Shown: positions 10,227 to 20,129, numbered from the stretch's first letter. The stretch is 30,041 nucleotides of DNA from Haplomitrium mnioides (GCA_049999725.1 JBNGIS010017657.1:1-30041), one strand, 5' to 3'. Notes: a model not told the origin generated them from the letters alone. Numbers and translations are program-made.

Positions 10227-10633
10227 CCCAACATTTAGACTTAACATAGCATAACAAAAACAAAAATAGAAACTTGACTTACATAAAGACTTTATTTTTG
10301 GAAGCACATACCCTTTTTGATAGCTTTTTTTTATTTTTGTCTTCTGAGTATTGCTTGAGGATTTTGGTAGCTTGCCTTCTACTGATTTGATCATCTAATA
10401 ATCTGTTTGAAATAATCAATTGTTCAAATTCTAAACCTATTACATATCTATTCTAGTACATCAGTTTCTACAATCTACAAATGCTCTTAGTTCATTATCA
10501 TGTGTCGATGTTGCTTTTGAAAGTCATTTCTATGTCAATGTTGAGTCAATGCATGTCTTTCATAGCTCCAATTTGTGTGTTTGAACACTCTTTGATCATA
10601 TTTTTAACTCCATCTCTAGTCGTTACGATGGGT

Positions 10634-10771
10634 CTTAAGTTTGCTTTTGTCTTTTTTGATGATATTCTTATTTGCAGCAAAAATCTTCAAGAGTATCAAC
10701 AACACCTTCATATGGTATTGAAAGTACTTCGAGACCACAAGCTATATGCTAAGCTTAATGTCAAAACATGA
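10634..10771 (+). pseudogene. Gypsy reverse transcriptase, C-terminal part
   Basis: LKFAFVFFDDILICSKNLQE is the catalytic FxDD block of Ty3/gypsy RT, with both Asp residues kept. It is followed by HLHMVLKVLRDHKLYAKLN, the usual next helix. It joins in sense to the RT part ending at 5579. The upstream frame from 10481 to about 10630 belongs to the insert. The frame closes at 10771, near where RT normally continues with a KCEF-type block. Confidence 0.8.
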
Positions 10772-10809
10772 AATTGAAAAGAGGGAGGTTGACAATTTGG
10801 GTAATTGGA

Positions 10810-11330
10810 ATTCAATTCATGGATGATAAATCAAAGGCCATTCAAAAGTGGAAACTCCTAGTGATCAAACACAACTAAGAGGATTTTTGGAGCTAACTAG
10901 GTTTTATCATCAATTTGTGAAAGGTTTTGTATAAATAGGAGAGATATTGATCAATTTTCTCAAAAATAGTCACATATGGACATGATGAGCTACAAAAGAA
11001 TTGGTATTTCAAGCATTGAAGAAATCACTTCTTCATGCTCATATTCTCAAATGGTATGACTCTAAACTACCAATAAAACTTTGAGATGATGCATTGGAAA
11101 AAGCTATAAGTGATGGTTTGCAACAAGAATGGGAGGATGGTTGGCACTCTAATGCTTTCTTTTCTATGAAGTTGAGTAATACAAAGCAAAACTACCATAC
11201 TATAAAGTGAGAGGAACTGGAAATTGTGTTATCGACCAAGCATTGGAAGCATTATCTAAGAGATAATGAGTTTATTATCAAGACTGATCATAAACATCCA
11301 ATCTATCTAGAAACATAAAAATAGCTCTTT
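10810..11330 (+). pseudogene. Gypsy RT connection and RNase H relic
   Basis: Readable pieces: AIQKWKTPSDQTQLRGFLEL then TRFYHQFVKGF (10830-10930), the conserved RT connection block; LVFQALKKSLLHAHIL (about 11002-11050); DDALEKAISDGLQQEW (about 11087-11135), where the RNase H domain starts; and EELEIVLSTKHWKHYL then FIIKTDHKHPIYLE (11211-11315). The last block holds the conserved His/Asp region of RNase H. Stops and frameshifts interrupt it repeatedly. RNase H would remove the RNA template during cDNA synthesis. Confidence 0.7.
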
Positions 11331-11539
11331 ACAAGGCAAATTCAATGGGCGGAGTGTCAAAAAAACTTTCATATGAAGATGGTGTATATAGAAGGAAAAT
11401 GTTGAATTTCATATGCTTTGATCTGCATCCTTTATCTCAACATCTTGTCAAAAATTGCAATTCATTCTACATGGTGGATAGAAATGTTAGTTGCAGTAAA
11501 AGAAGATGAATAGATCACTGTCGCACAACAAAAGAAGTT

Positions 11540-12603
11540 GGTGAAAATTGTAAAGGGTTTGATTTTCTTCCAAGATAAGGTATGGGCTCTTAATAATATT
11601 AAGCTTTGCTTTGGGGTTTTGCATGAAGCGCATGATTTTGCAATTGGTGGAGATATTGGAATTGAGAAGATATTAGACAATCTTCAATAGTTTAGTATTG
11701 ACCTAAGATGCATCAAGATGCGGAAGTATATGTTCATAATTGTTTGGCTTGTCAACAGAACAAATCTACCAATCTTAAACGTGAAGGTCTATTACAACTA
11801 CTCCCCATCCCCAATCGATGATGGGAATATTTGAGTATGAACATTGTATGTGAGCTACCACGTACTGTTATGAGTTATGAAGCTATTGCTATTTTTAGAA
11901 AAACTTAGCAAAATGATTCATATTCATCCAACTACCAAATCATTAATAGCACCTCAATTAGCTTGTATTTATTTGGAAGTTGTCTTCTCATCAAATGTTA
12001 TCTCCAAAGTAATTATTTATAGCCATGGAACTCAATTTACTAGCATGTTTTGGTGCGTAATATTTGGTCTCTTAGAAAACCAAATTAGCCATGTCTACTA
12101 CTTACCACCCTAAATCTGATGGTCAAGCTAAATGAGCTAACCCTACCATTGAAGATATGTTGCCAGCATTTGCCTTGGAAGAAGAAAAAGAATGGGTTTG
12201 GTTGCTTTCTCTTGTGGAGTTTTCTAATAATGATTCCATCAACATGTCCACACGAGCCACACCTTTCTTTTTGAGGTAGGGTGAGCATCCAACCATATTC
12301 TCTAGTCTTCAACATGCATCATCATCAACCTCCAAGAGTCTAATCGTAGATTATTTTCTCCATTGCTATCACTACAACATTTGACGTGCCAAGGAAAAAG
12401 TCAAAGTTGCTTGTAATCGCCAAAAGCAATATGTTGATGCTCATTGTCGAGAGGTGATCTTTGTTGTAGGTGGTCAAGTTTGGCTCTCCACTTCCAATCT
12501 TCCTTTGCTTCGAACTCATAAGCTCACTATTTGCTTTATTGGACCTTTTTCAATCTCTACTTGTATTGGCAAAGTGGCTTTTGAGTTGGTTTTACCTTCT
12601 CAC
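11540..12603 (+). pseudogene. Gypsy integrase relic, catalytic triad lost
   Basis: Integrase inserts the cDNA. The HHCC zinc domain is partial: LHEAHDFAIGGDIG (about 11620-11660, second His replaced) and CLACQQNKSTNL (about 11740-11775). In the core, SMNIVCELPRT (about 11835) has Asn for the first catalytic Asp; the block VIIYSHGTQFTSMFW (about 12018-12055) lacks the second Asp; DGQAK* near 12119-12136 has Lys in place of Glu. The tail LPLLRTHKLTICFIGPFSIS to LVLPSHIK (12490-12606) matches the usual C-terminal GPF...LP.H block and runs straight into the 3' LTR, with no polypurine tract visible. Many stops. Confidence 0.75.
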
Positions 12604-12936
12604 ATAAAGACATATGGTAGAAAGAGAACTAAAGAGAAATAGAAGGTTCTAAGATAAAGACACGTGACAGAGGCAAAATTAAAGTAAAGAGTGGTCCAAT
12701 CAAAGTGAGAGAAAAGGGTGGTAATATTGGAAGAGGATAGAAAATGAACCAATGAGGTTCCTCTACTTATGTAATGGGGTGGCTTTCTATTTATTATATA
12801 AAGAAGGGAGAGTGTCTTGATGGGCATCCCTTACTTTGAGGGTTTTGGAAGTTCATTGTGTGCTACTCCTTGTGCAAACTTGTATGTGTTGTAATTGTAC
12901 TAGCTTATATGTAAAATGTATGCATGTAGTGTTACA
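12604..12936 (+). repeat. 3' LTR of the gypsy element
   Basis: 333 bp matching 2522-2854. It ends GTTACA at 12936, the usual CA end. It carries CACGTG (12661-12666), CCAAT (12696-12700, 12749-12753) and TATATAAAG (12795-12803). The integrase frame meets it directly, so its first bases or the polypurine tract may have been lost. Confidence 0.75.
12661..12803 (+). promoter_or_regulatory. Promoter module of the 3' LTR
   Basis: Same G-box, CCAAT, CCAAT, TATA order and spacing as in the 5' LTR. If active it would drive transcription rightward into 12.9 kb and beyond, towards the inverted repeat region. Confidence 0.5.
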
Positions 12937-13899
12937 CATAATCCAATTGGAGATTAAATAAATTCATGTTGAGCTTCTCCTCTTTCATCTAGAAGCCCAT
13001 CGTCTAATACTCATAGCATGTAATTGTGGAACAACCAGAATGATGAATGTTTGTTTTGTCTCTATAGCAATTGCATAAAATTTATAAGACACAATAAGAA
13101 AAGAAATCAATTGCAAAAAAAACAAACTAACAAGGAATTGAAAAAAAGAAACTTTTAGAGGACTAACTAGATGTCGTGATCAATGGCGTAGAAGACTTCC
13201 AAAAGAGCATCCTTCACAATGTCTAACTATTGCAAAGAATGAGGGATTCCAATTTCCGACATTCAATTTTTAAATGTCGTAATTGCCGTAAAAAATCAAA
13301 CCATGCTAAAAATATTATCCTTTGAAAAGGGATCTCAATCATTATGCTTACATTCCTATAGGTTGCAACCATAAGGAATATCGGCAAGATCCCTTGAGTT
13401 GTCTATCATTAGACTCTACGTGAGCTTGGTAAAATGCATATTGAGTCAATCTACAAACGAATGCAAATCATATTCATCTACATTGACACCTCTAACAACC
13501 ACTACAATGGACCATGAACAGACTACTCCAAACATGAACTAACTTTTCGGCAAAAAAATGACATTTTCAAGTTCAAAAAAGAGGAAAAAAAACAAGGGCA
13601 TTTTTCTTAAAACAAATTTATATGAGTTTTTAATTGATTTTTGGCAATTTCAACAAGCTTGTTAGATCAAAATGAAATCATTGTATGCAAAATTGAATGA
13701 AATTCTTCATTTTTGTGAAAATGGTGAAAATTTCAAAGTCAATCAAAACTCCAAAAATTATGTTTTGTTTTCACAAAAACTTAGAATTTGGATAGAAAAC
13801 ACTCCAAAGCCATCAACTCAAACAATTTTCAAAATTAAGTCATTTTAAAGTAAAATTTGTAGCTATGACTTCATGAGTGCATAGACATCATGCCACTAC
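12937..13899. other. Intergenic, no gene recognised
   Basis: AT-rich, stops in all frames, no repeats that I can line up except faint traces of the GTGCATAGAC motif near 13880 that begins the next region. Confidence 0.5.
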
Positions 13900-14229
13900 A
13901 AACTTATTATTTGAAAAATAAACAAAAAACTTGGGGAAAACCCAAGCAGGCTAGGGGTTACGGGAATCGGCTCAAAGTCCAATGGTACAAAAGCTTCATA
14001 AACCAAGCCTTGCAAGGAGTTCAAAGCTCTAATTTGAAGTCCATGCAAGAAAAAGGTATTCAATTTTGCTTCAAAATCCATGGGTGCAAAGGGTTTAGTG
14101 GCATTTGTTAAAGAGGTTCAGCAATACAAAAACACATAAAATTCAAAAATCGATATGCGCTAAGGATCTATAAGTCAAAATAAAAAAGGATAGAGAAATT
14201 CAAGCAAGCATTGGGTTTAGAAATTTTCA

Positions 14230-14760
14230 TTAGAGTCTATTCACATAGAGGGTTGTAAGTTTCAAATCAAAGTTTTTGAATTTCACAAAAGATTCTATGT
14301 GCGCATAAGGTTCTAGGTTCTACATTCAAGATGTTTGCACATAAAATATTTCAAGTATTGCATCAGAGTCTGTGTGCGCATCACACTCTGACTTCTGCTT
14401 TAAAGTCTATATGCGCATAGGGTTCTGATATCTATATCAAAGTTTGTGTGCATATACAATTTGAAGTTCCACAACAAAGACTATACGCACAAAAGGTTCT
14501 AAGTTTTGCATTAGAGTCTATGCACGCAAAAGGTTTTAACCTCCGTATCAATGTCTATGTATATATAGAGTTTTGAATTCTAGATCAGAGTCTATGTGTG
14601 CCTACAATTATGATTTCCGCAACAAAGTCTAGGTACGCTTAGGGTTTCAAAATCTGTATGAGAATCTTTGAGTACAAGAGGCTACAAGTTCAACATCAAA
14701 GTCCAAGTGTGTAAAAGGTCTCAAGTTCTACATCAAAGTCAATGCTAGAAAAGGATTTAG
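14230..14760. repeat. 37-bp minisatellite, ~14 diverged copies (left arm)
   Basis: Consensus about AAGTCTATGTGCGCATAAGG followed by TTCTAAGTTCTACATCA. Copies stay close to 37 bp although they differ at many sites, often by CpG-type transitions in the TGCGCA core. More decayed copies reach left to about 13975. The unit reads inverted at 18.25-18.88 kb. Confidence 0.85.
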
Positions 14761-15040
14761 TAGTCAAGATGGGTGAAGGTTTCAACAATCCAAAAGATCA
14801 ATTGCAAAGGATTCAATAGCAATATTATTGAAATGCTTCTAGCCAACAAGCAAGTAGGAAAAAATAGTATAGTAATAATTTGGATCACAAACCGTTTGAC
14901 AAACAAAATGAATATTGCTATTTTATGTTTTAATTACATTCACAGATGATAAAGGTCATATAACAATGATTTACATTGAAACATTCAAGCGGATGTATTT
15001 TTCTAAAAAATAAGAACTTTTTTGAATAAAAATACTCATA
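14761..15040. repeat. Left-arm spacer, inverted partner of ~18000-18200
   Basis: AT-rich non-repetitive DNA. Read on the minus strand it lines up over most of its length with 18000-18200 on the + strand, including ATTACTATA(C/T) followed by CCTAC, and ATCATCTGTGAATGTA against ATCATCTCTCAATGTA. No gene. Confidence 0.6.
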
Positions 15041-16134
15041 TACTTTATAAAATATATAAATTTAAACTACAACATAAGTCAAAAGTATACCATAAACAAT
15101 AGAGTAGAAAAGAATTTATTTCAATAATAGAATCATAAATGGCTTCAGTCATTAGTCTCCATTTCTTTGGATTTAGCTTCAGAAGATTCATCAAGATTCT
15201 TGCAATCTCCATCAATGTTGATCACATTGAATGATTTTCTTTCATACACATGAGGATTGATTGCATGTGATTTGTGTTATATCAAGTACATCAATATGCA
15301 ATTTGGATTTGCATTTTCCTTTTGCCGATGCTATTTTATCTCGAAAGTATTGCCTACAAAATGCATCATTAGCCTCACAAGCAAACCATTGAACAAGTAC
15401 TTGTTTTAGGTTTGGAGGTTCTTCCTCATAAAATGACAAAACTTTGAAGACTTTTGCAATCCAAAATGGTCTGCACTGTAGGTCGAGTAATGCAACAACA
15501 AAAAGAAACATTTTGGTTTTCACATCATATAGGTTATCAAATTTGTGCCTATATCTTGTTTGATGTGAATAGTTCCTTCTCACAACCTAGATAATCTATC
15601 CTAGATTCCTTGATGTGTACAAAGTCTACATTCTACTAGAGCCTCTTCCTCTAGCTGGTGAACATCAACTTGAGAAGTTGGACCAACATTTTGAAAATCA
15701 TTACGTATTTGTAGATTGTGAAGTTGGAAACGTGAATATTGTTTTGAGTCCTTGTCTCTTTCTTTTAATGATGTATGAAAAAATCTCTTATTATGCAAAA
15801 AAATGTCATTTTGCTTCTGAATATATAAAGAACTTGTAGCAGTTCTCACTATGTTGTCATTAATTACAAAGGCCACTTTCTTGACATCAACTTCTCTTGC
15901 TTCTTTTTGAGATTGCTTGATTTCAGAATAAGCCTTCAAAGGAGCAAGTATTGTGCTTAGAATTTCCTTATCTACTTCATGTTGAAATTTGAGTTGATGA
16001 ATACCATCTGAAGTTAGCCAAAATTCATTTATTGAAAATTATTTACGCCAAATCTTTGCATCTTAATCACTCAACTTGAACTCAAATTGTTGATTGAAGG
16101 TAGTATTTTACAATTCTTGATTGTAGTTTGTAGG
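15041..16134 (-). pseudogene. Coding relic in the left arm only, unknown protein
   Basis: The minus strand reads protein-like sequence from about 16130 down to about 15155. Early pieces: NQQFEFKLSD, then FSINEFWLTSDGIHQLKFQH with stops at about 16062 and 16040. Then comes a frame open through 15939-15601 (KAYSEIKQSQKEAREVDVKK to CRLCTHQGI), and after a stop and frameshift 15583-15242 (CRPFWIAKVFKVLSFYEEEP, QVLVQWFACEANDAFCRQYF). The second part has a hydrophobic FWIAKV...V.WF pattern like small beta-barrel reader domains (BAH, Tudor or PWWP type); that is a weak resemblance. A final piece (YERKSFNVINIDGDCKNLDE) lies in another frame at 15250-15180. About 320 codons in all. It has no partner in the right arm, so it was inserted here or deleted there. 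It could be cargo or an element protein. Confidence 0.4.
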
Positions 16135-16705
16135 CTCATTGCAACTTTAAACACACATAAGATTCAAAACAACAATAACAAAACTTAGATGTGCATAGGG
16201 CAACAGACTACACTAACAATTCCTAGGCTTGCTTTGACTTTACATGCGTATGAGAATCAAACCAAGAATAGCAAAACCTCTATGTGCTTAGCCTAAGGTC
16301 ACAAACATCAACAACAATTTCTATCATTGCTTTGACTCTATACGCACATAAGATTGAAAGAAACAATAACAAAGCCTATGCTTGCATAGGGTCAAAAACA
16401 ATAATAACAATTCCTAGACTCATTGTAATTTTATGCATGCATAGGATTGGAGTAAAAAATAACAAAACCTATACACACATATGTTACAAACAACAACAAC
16501 AATTCATCGGCTCACTTTGACTCTCTGTGCGCATTGGATTAATAGTAGAAATAAAAAAACCTATGCAAGCATAAGGTCAAAACAACAACAACAATTTCTA
16601 AGCTTGCTTCGATTCCCGACATGCTTATAATTCAAACCAACAATAAAAAAAAAACCTATGTGCACCGAGACAAACAACAATAACAATTTCTAGGCTACAA
16701 TTTGA
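16135..16705. repeat. ~92-98-bp tandem array, ~6 units (left arm, inner)
   Basis: The anchor TGCTTTGACT or a variant recurs at about 16230, 16328, 16420, 16511 and 16604. Each unit has two core palindromes of the CTATGCGCATAG kind, separated by AACAACAATAACAAAACC-type and CAATTCCTAGGCT-type spacers. It is related in inverse orientation to 16980-17970. Confidence 0.75.
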
Positions 16706-16979
16706 ACCATTTCAAGTTCTCCAATTTTACAAAGAATTGAGAATGTATTTTCCAAATGTTAAAATTCTTAAACGCAATAGATTTACTGTTTGTGAAATAT
16801 GTGAAAAGACAAAATCATAGTAGGAGAGATCTATTTTGGAGTGTGAGCAAGGTGTACAAATGCTTTGGATTTTGATATTTTAGTCAAACTAGTACTATAT
16901 CTATTCTTTTTCAAATTTTCTATTTTGAATTCATATTTTTAATGTAAAATCTCTACTCGCACAACATTAGATTATTGTT
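16706..16979. other. Loop between the two arms
   Basis: About 270 bp of unique AT-rich DNA between arrays of opposite orientation. No gene. Confidence 0.5.
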
Positions 16980-17970
16980 CTAATATTATTACAAACTTAG
17001 TATTGTTGTTTGTTACCCTATGCGTGCATGAGACTCTACATGCACAACAATTTTGTTTCCTCTCTTATTTTGATATTTTTTGAAAGTTTGAGTTGTGGTT
17101 TGTAACCCATTGCATGCAAGAGACACAATGCGTGCATAAGATTGGTTCCTGCCATTAGAAATATTTTCTTTTTAATGAGACTCTTGCACGTAGGAGGCTC
17201 TATATATGTATAGGATTGTTTTGTTGTTTTTTGTAGCCTCATGCGTGCATGAGGCTCTTTCAGCATACAAGATTTATTTTTTCTTATGTTATCTTCTATC
17301 TATAGAGATTGGGTTGTGGTTTGTAACCCATTATATACAAGAGAATATGGAATTGGTTTTCTCTTTTTTGCTCTTATTGATACAATCATTTTGTAATGAA
17401 AAAGACTCCATCCACACATGAGACTTTATATGTATACATGAGATTTGTTGTTGTTGTTTGTAGCCACATGCACGTATGGGACTCTCTTAGTGCATGAGAT
17501 TCATTTTCTCCATCGTTCTTTAAAATTTACAAAGTTATTTTTGTGGTTTGTAGTCTATTGTATGCAAGAAATCCCATGTGCTAATAGGATTTGTTGTTGT
17601 TGTTGTTGTTGTTGTTTGTAATCTTATACAAGTATAAGGCCATAAGAGCACGAGATTCATTTCCTCTATTGTTCTTTTATAATTACAAAGCTAGTGTAAT
17701 TGAAAACCTCTTTGCATAAGAGGCTCTAAGTGCATAGGTGCTTCATTTCTCTTGTATTATTTGATTATTTTTATTTTTGACTATATAGGAGAATCATTTC
17801 ATGAGCTAGAATCCTTGCATGCAATAGACTCTATGTGCACATGGGATTCATTGTTGTTGTTTGTACTCTTCTACATTGTTGGAACTTCTTGAGTGCATGA
17901 AATTTGTTTCCTCTATTGTTTTCTTATAGCTCCAGAGTAAGTGTTGTGGTTTCTAATCCCCTTCTTGTTT
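16980..17970. repeat. ~215-230-bp tandem array (right arm, inner)
   Basis: GTTTGTAACCC / GTTTGTAGCC anchors occur near 17010, 17096, 17225, 17313, 17455, 17543 and 17612, and decayed ones near 17850 and 17940. They define units of 215-230 bp with two half-units each. Every half-unit has a core such as CTATGCGTGCATGAG. The order TTGTTGTTGTTTGTAGCC then core is the reverse complement of the left array's core then GGTCACAAACAACAACAA. Confidence 0.75.
17591..17613. repeat. (TTG)n microsatellite
   Basis: About eight TTG triplets, an expansion of the TTGTTG spacer that marks each unit of the surrounding array. Confidence 0.85.
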
Positions 17971-18247
17971 AAGACTCCAAGCAAACACATAATCTATTTC
18001 CTTTTAGCCTCTTTTCAAATTTTCAATAAAAATACCTCTTTCTTGGTGTTTGTATAGGTTTTTTTTATGATGCAATCATGGTTTTATGATTCTAATCATC
18101 TCTCAATGTACTTTAAGTAAAAATAATAATCTTTATTTTTTGTCAATTTAATCAAGATGAAAAATATTACTATATTCATTCCTACCTACACATCACTCAA
18201 AACCGTTTGCGTATTTAGACTTTTGAACCCTATACAAACATGATATT
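17971..18247. repeat. Right-arm spacer, inverted partner of 14761-15040
   Basis: AT-rich, no gene. Matches the left-arm spacer as a reverse complement (see that entry). Confidence 0.55.
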
Positions 18248-18880
18248 TGAAGTTGAACTTAGAACCTCATATGTGTCTCAACTGCCCATGCACGAATGGA
18301 ATGCCAAAGTCGAGGTTTGCTTGGAGTCCAAAACAAAGCTAGGAACTCTGTAAGTCCATCAACTTGCAAGTAAAACTCATAATCTCTAGCTTACTAGGAT
18401 TAATGATGCTTGTGCATGTAGGAACTCTAAAGTGTAACTCATAGCCTCATTCGGATTGGTAAAGCCTCTACACACAATTTTTATTGAAAGTTAGCCAAGC
18501 AATGACTTCAAAAAAGAAATCAAAATCCTCTATGCGCATGGATATTGAAGCAAAACTCAAAGTCCCTTGTGTCCTTTGAATGATGAAGCTTGTACATGCA
18601 AGAAATCTGAAGTGGAACGTAGAACCCATTGCGCCCCTTGACTACTGAACCCTATCTGTGCATGGACTATGAAGTAGAACTCATAATTCCATATATGTAT
18701 GGTATGCTAAAGCTTATGTGCACATGGACTAATGAACCCTATACATGCATAGGCTCTGAAGCGGAACTCAAAACCCTATACACACATGGATTTCAAAGCA
18801 AAGCTTAGAACCCTCTACAAGCTTAGGTTGATGAAGCTTGTCTGCCCACGGACTCCAAACCAGTACAATAAGGCCTTGGC
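18248..18880. repeat. Degenerate array, inverse of the left 37-bp minisatellite
   Basis: Repeated GAAGTGGAACTTAGAACCC plus CTATGTGCATGGACT blocks, for example at 18248, 18610, 18670 and 18760. The block is the reverse complement of the left array's consensus (TGATGTAGAACTTAGAACC then TTATGCGCACATAGACTT). Periods are irregular, 37 to about 100 bp, because of indels and added TGATGAAGCTTGT segments. Confidence 0.7.
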
Positions 18881-18930
18881 GCACTTGAGCTCTACCTCGA
18901 ATGGTTTGTTTATTTTTCATATAATCAATG

Positions 18931-19926
18931 CTAAATTGTAGAAAATGGTATTTACAATTGCCAAATAAAACAAGAACTTAGTAGTGGCTCTTAGTTCAAA
19001 GTAGCGGTTGCTATGATTGCTTTCCACAACAACAATTCTTAAGTCGCTTACACCATCTTACATCTTGGAGGTTATTTTCTCAATTCCTTAGAGTTATGAG
19101 TTGGCACTAAGCTCCAATCTGATTGCCAAAAAAAATGAAAGACCTCTAAGGTCTTTAGTTGTAGACATGTGGAAGTGTTAGCTCTCAACAAGGTTTTAAA
19201 CAAGAGTTGAGGTTGTTTATTGATATTAAAATCATGCCTATTTTTTAAATAATACTAATAAAATCCTCCCTTCACTTTTTGCAACAAAAAACCACACAAC
19301 GTTCGGTGTCCAATATAGGGAGATGCCTTCTCCACATATACTTCTTGCTCTTGTTTGCATTCATGGATAAGTGAAATACAATGCAAGCTTGTACCAGACT
19401 TGATGTATGCATTCTTATTATAGATCATGTTCTTGTCTTAATACCCCCTTGGTCAGCAAATTTGAAATTGATTGGGCCAAATGCTTATACCTCTTTTCCA
19501 TACGTCTTTTCTTTGCATTACTAGAAGAAACCATCGTATCATTTGACAGACATAATGAGCCCAAAACTTACATTTGAGTGGATGTGTAATAAAAAACATT
19601 TGCATCCCAATCATTTAAGACAATGATGCAAAATGTTGATGGCCATTTTTTGACAAACCAAAAAAATAATAGTATCCAAATAACCACACGTCTTAAATAG
19701 CTAGAAAAACACACCATTGATGGTGACATATTTTCATTGTTTACAACCATTGATGGCAGTCATAACCAATCACCAACTAGTACATAGCACCACAATTAGT
19801 GTTGCATTGGGCTATTTTAGACATCATTCTAAATAATGTCTTCTGGCAACCACTAACAAATGGACATGTAGCATCATTTGAATTAAGGTTTTGCATTATT
19901 TGAACACGACCAAAATGATAATCCAA
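18931..19926. other. Intergenic, no gene recognised
   Basis: AT-rich. CTCCAATCTGATTGCCA at 19112-19128 looks like a decayed reverse-strand tRNA-Met primer site, and CCCCCTTGG at 19444-19452 like a minus-strand polypurine tract. I could not pair them with LTRs, so no element is called. Confidence 0.35.
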
Positions 19927-20095
19927 TGGGAGAATGACACGTGGTATGCAAAAGAGAAATGAATGGATGCCACGTGTTTTGGTGAGGAGAAATGAAAAGA
20001 GAATAAGTGTCATATTGAGAACCAATGAGAACATGACATGTGTCATGTTGAAGATGAATGAGCAGTTGACACATGTCATGTTGAAAAAGTTGTAT
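19927..20095. repeat. ~33-35-bp minisatellite carrying G-box-like cores
   Basis: Five copies of a GAATGA(C/A)ACGTG... type unit. Cores: CACGTG at 19938-19943 and 19971-19976, then diverged forms AGTGTCAT (about 20005), ACATGTGTCATGTTGA (about 20036) and ACACATGTCATGTTGA (about 20070). Spacers are AGAAATGAA- or GATGAATGAG-like. Open frames on both strands across it are reflections of the repeat. Confidence 0.65.
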
Positions 20096-20129
20096 AGGTT
20101 ATTTAAAACATGGTCTCAATGACTATAAT

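Larger units (their letters stand above)
5580..10633. mobile_element. ~5-kb foreign segment inserted in gypsy RT, type unknown
   Basis: RT homology stops after AAFMG (5579, possibly 5618) and resumes at LKFAFVFFDDIL (10634). The DNA between has no gypsy homology. ATGGGT occurs at both edges (5574-5579 and 10628-10633) and could be a 6-bp target duplication. I see no terminal inverted repeats, no LTR pair and no transposase. Contents: a unique flank (5580-5805), a 969-bp tandem array (5806-8775), about 1.05 kb without genes, a possible minus-strand gene (9831-10226) and a flank. A non-autonomous DNA element or gene-capturing element is possible. Confidence 0.5.
2522..12936 (+). mobile_element. 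Old Ty3/gypsy LTR retrotransposon, interrupted by a ~5-kb insert
   Basis: Two direct repeats of 333 bp each (2522-2854 and 12604-12936) bound gag, protease, RT, RNase H and integrase relics in Ty3/gypsy order, all on the + strand. A primer-site-like sequence abuts the 5' LTR. Coding is broken by many stops and frameshifts and the integrase catalytic residues are lost, so the copy is dead. RT is split: its first part ends near 5579-5618 and it resumes near 10634 with FAFVFFDDIL. Without the insert the element would be about 5.4 kb, normal for a short-LTR gypsy element. No clear target duplication was found, and the LTR starts are uncertain. Confidence 0.8.
13900..18930. mobile_element. Giant diverged inverted repeat of minisatellites (foldback-like)
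   Basis: Left arm about 13900-15040 and 16135-16705; right arm about 16980-18930 in inverse order; loop about 16706-16979. Pairs that match as reverse complements: 13907-13927 with 18904-18924 (AAAAATAAAC / GTTTATTTTT); 14853-14882 with 18160-18188; 14943-14972 with 18074-18103 (AATCATTGTTATATGA on the left minus strand against AATCATGGTTTTATGA); and 16145-16176 with 17941-17975. The 37-bp array of the left arm is inverted in 18.25-18.88 kb, and the about 95-bp array in 17.0-17.97 kb. Foldback transposons have long terminal inverted repeats made of tandem subrepeats, which is the closest known plan. No target duplication or transposase was identified, so the element class is inference. A large inverted duplication is the alternative. 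Confidence 0.6.

Noticed and set aside
5580-10633. Helitron origin of the insert
   Set aside because: No TC start or CTRR end with a hairpin seen at the joints, and no rolling-circle Rep or helicase remnant.
13890-14111. 73-codon + strand frame and its antisense partner
   Set aside because: Lie in the decayed left end of the 37-bp array; peptide reflects the repeat, no domain.
13975-18880. CRISPR-like reading of the regular 37-bp repeats
   Set aside because: Units are diverged and contiguous with no unique spacers, and the DNA is plant nuclear. It is a minisatellite.
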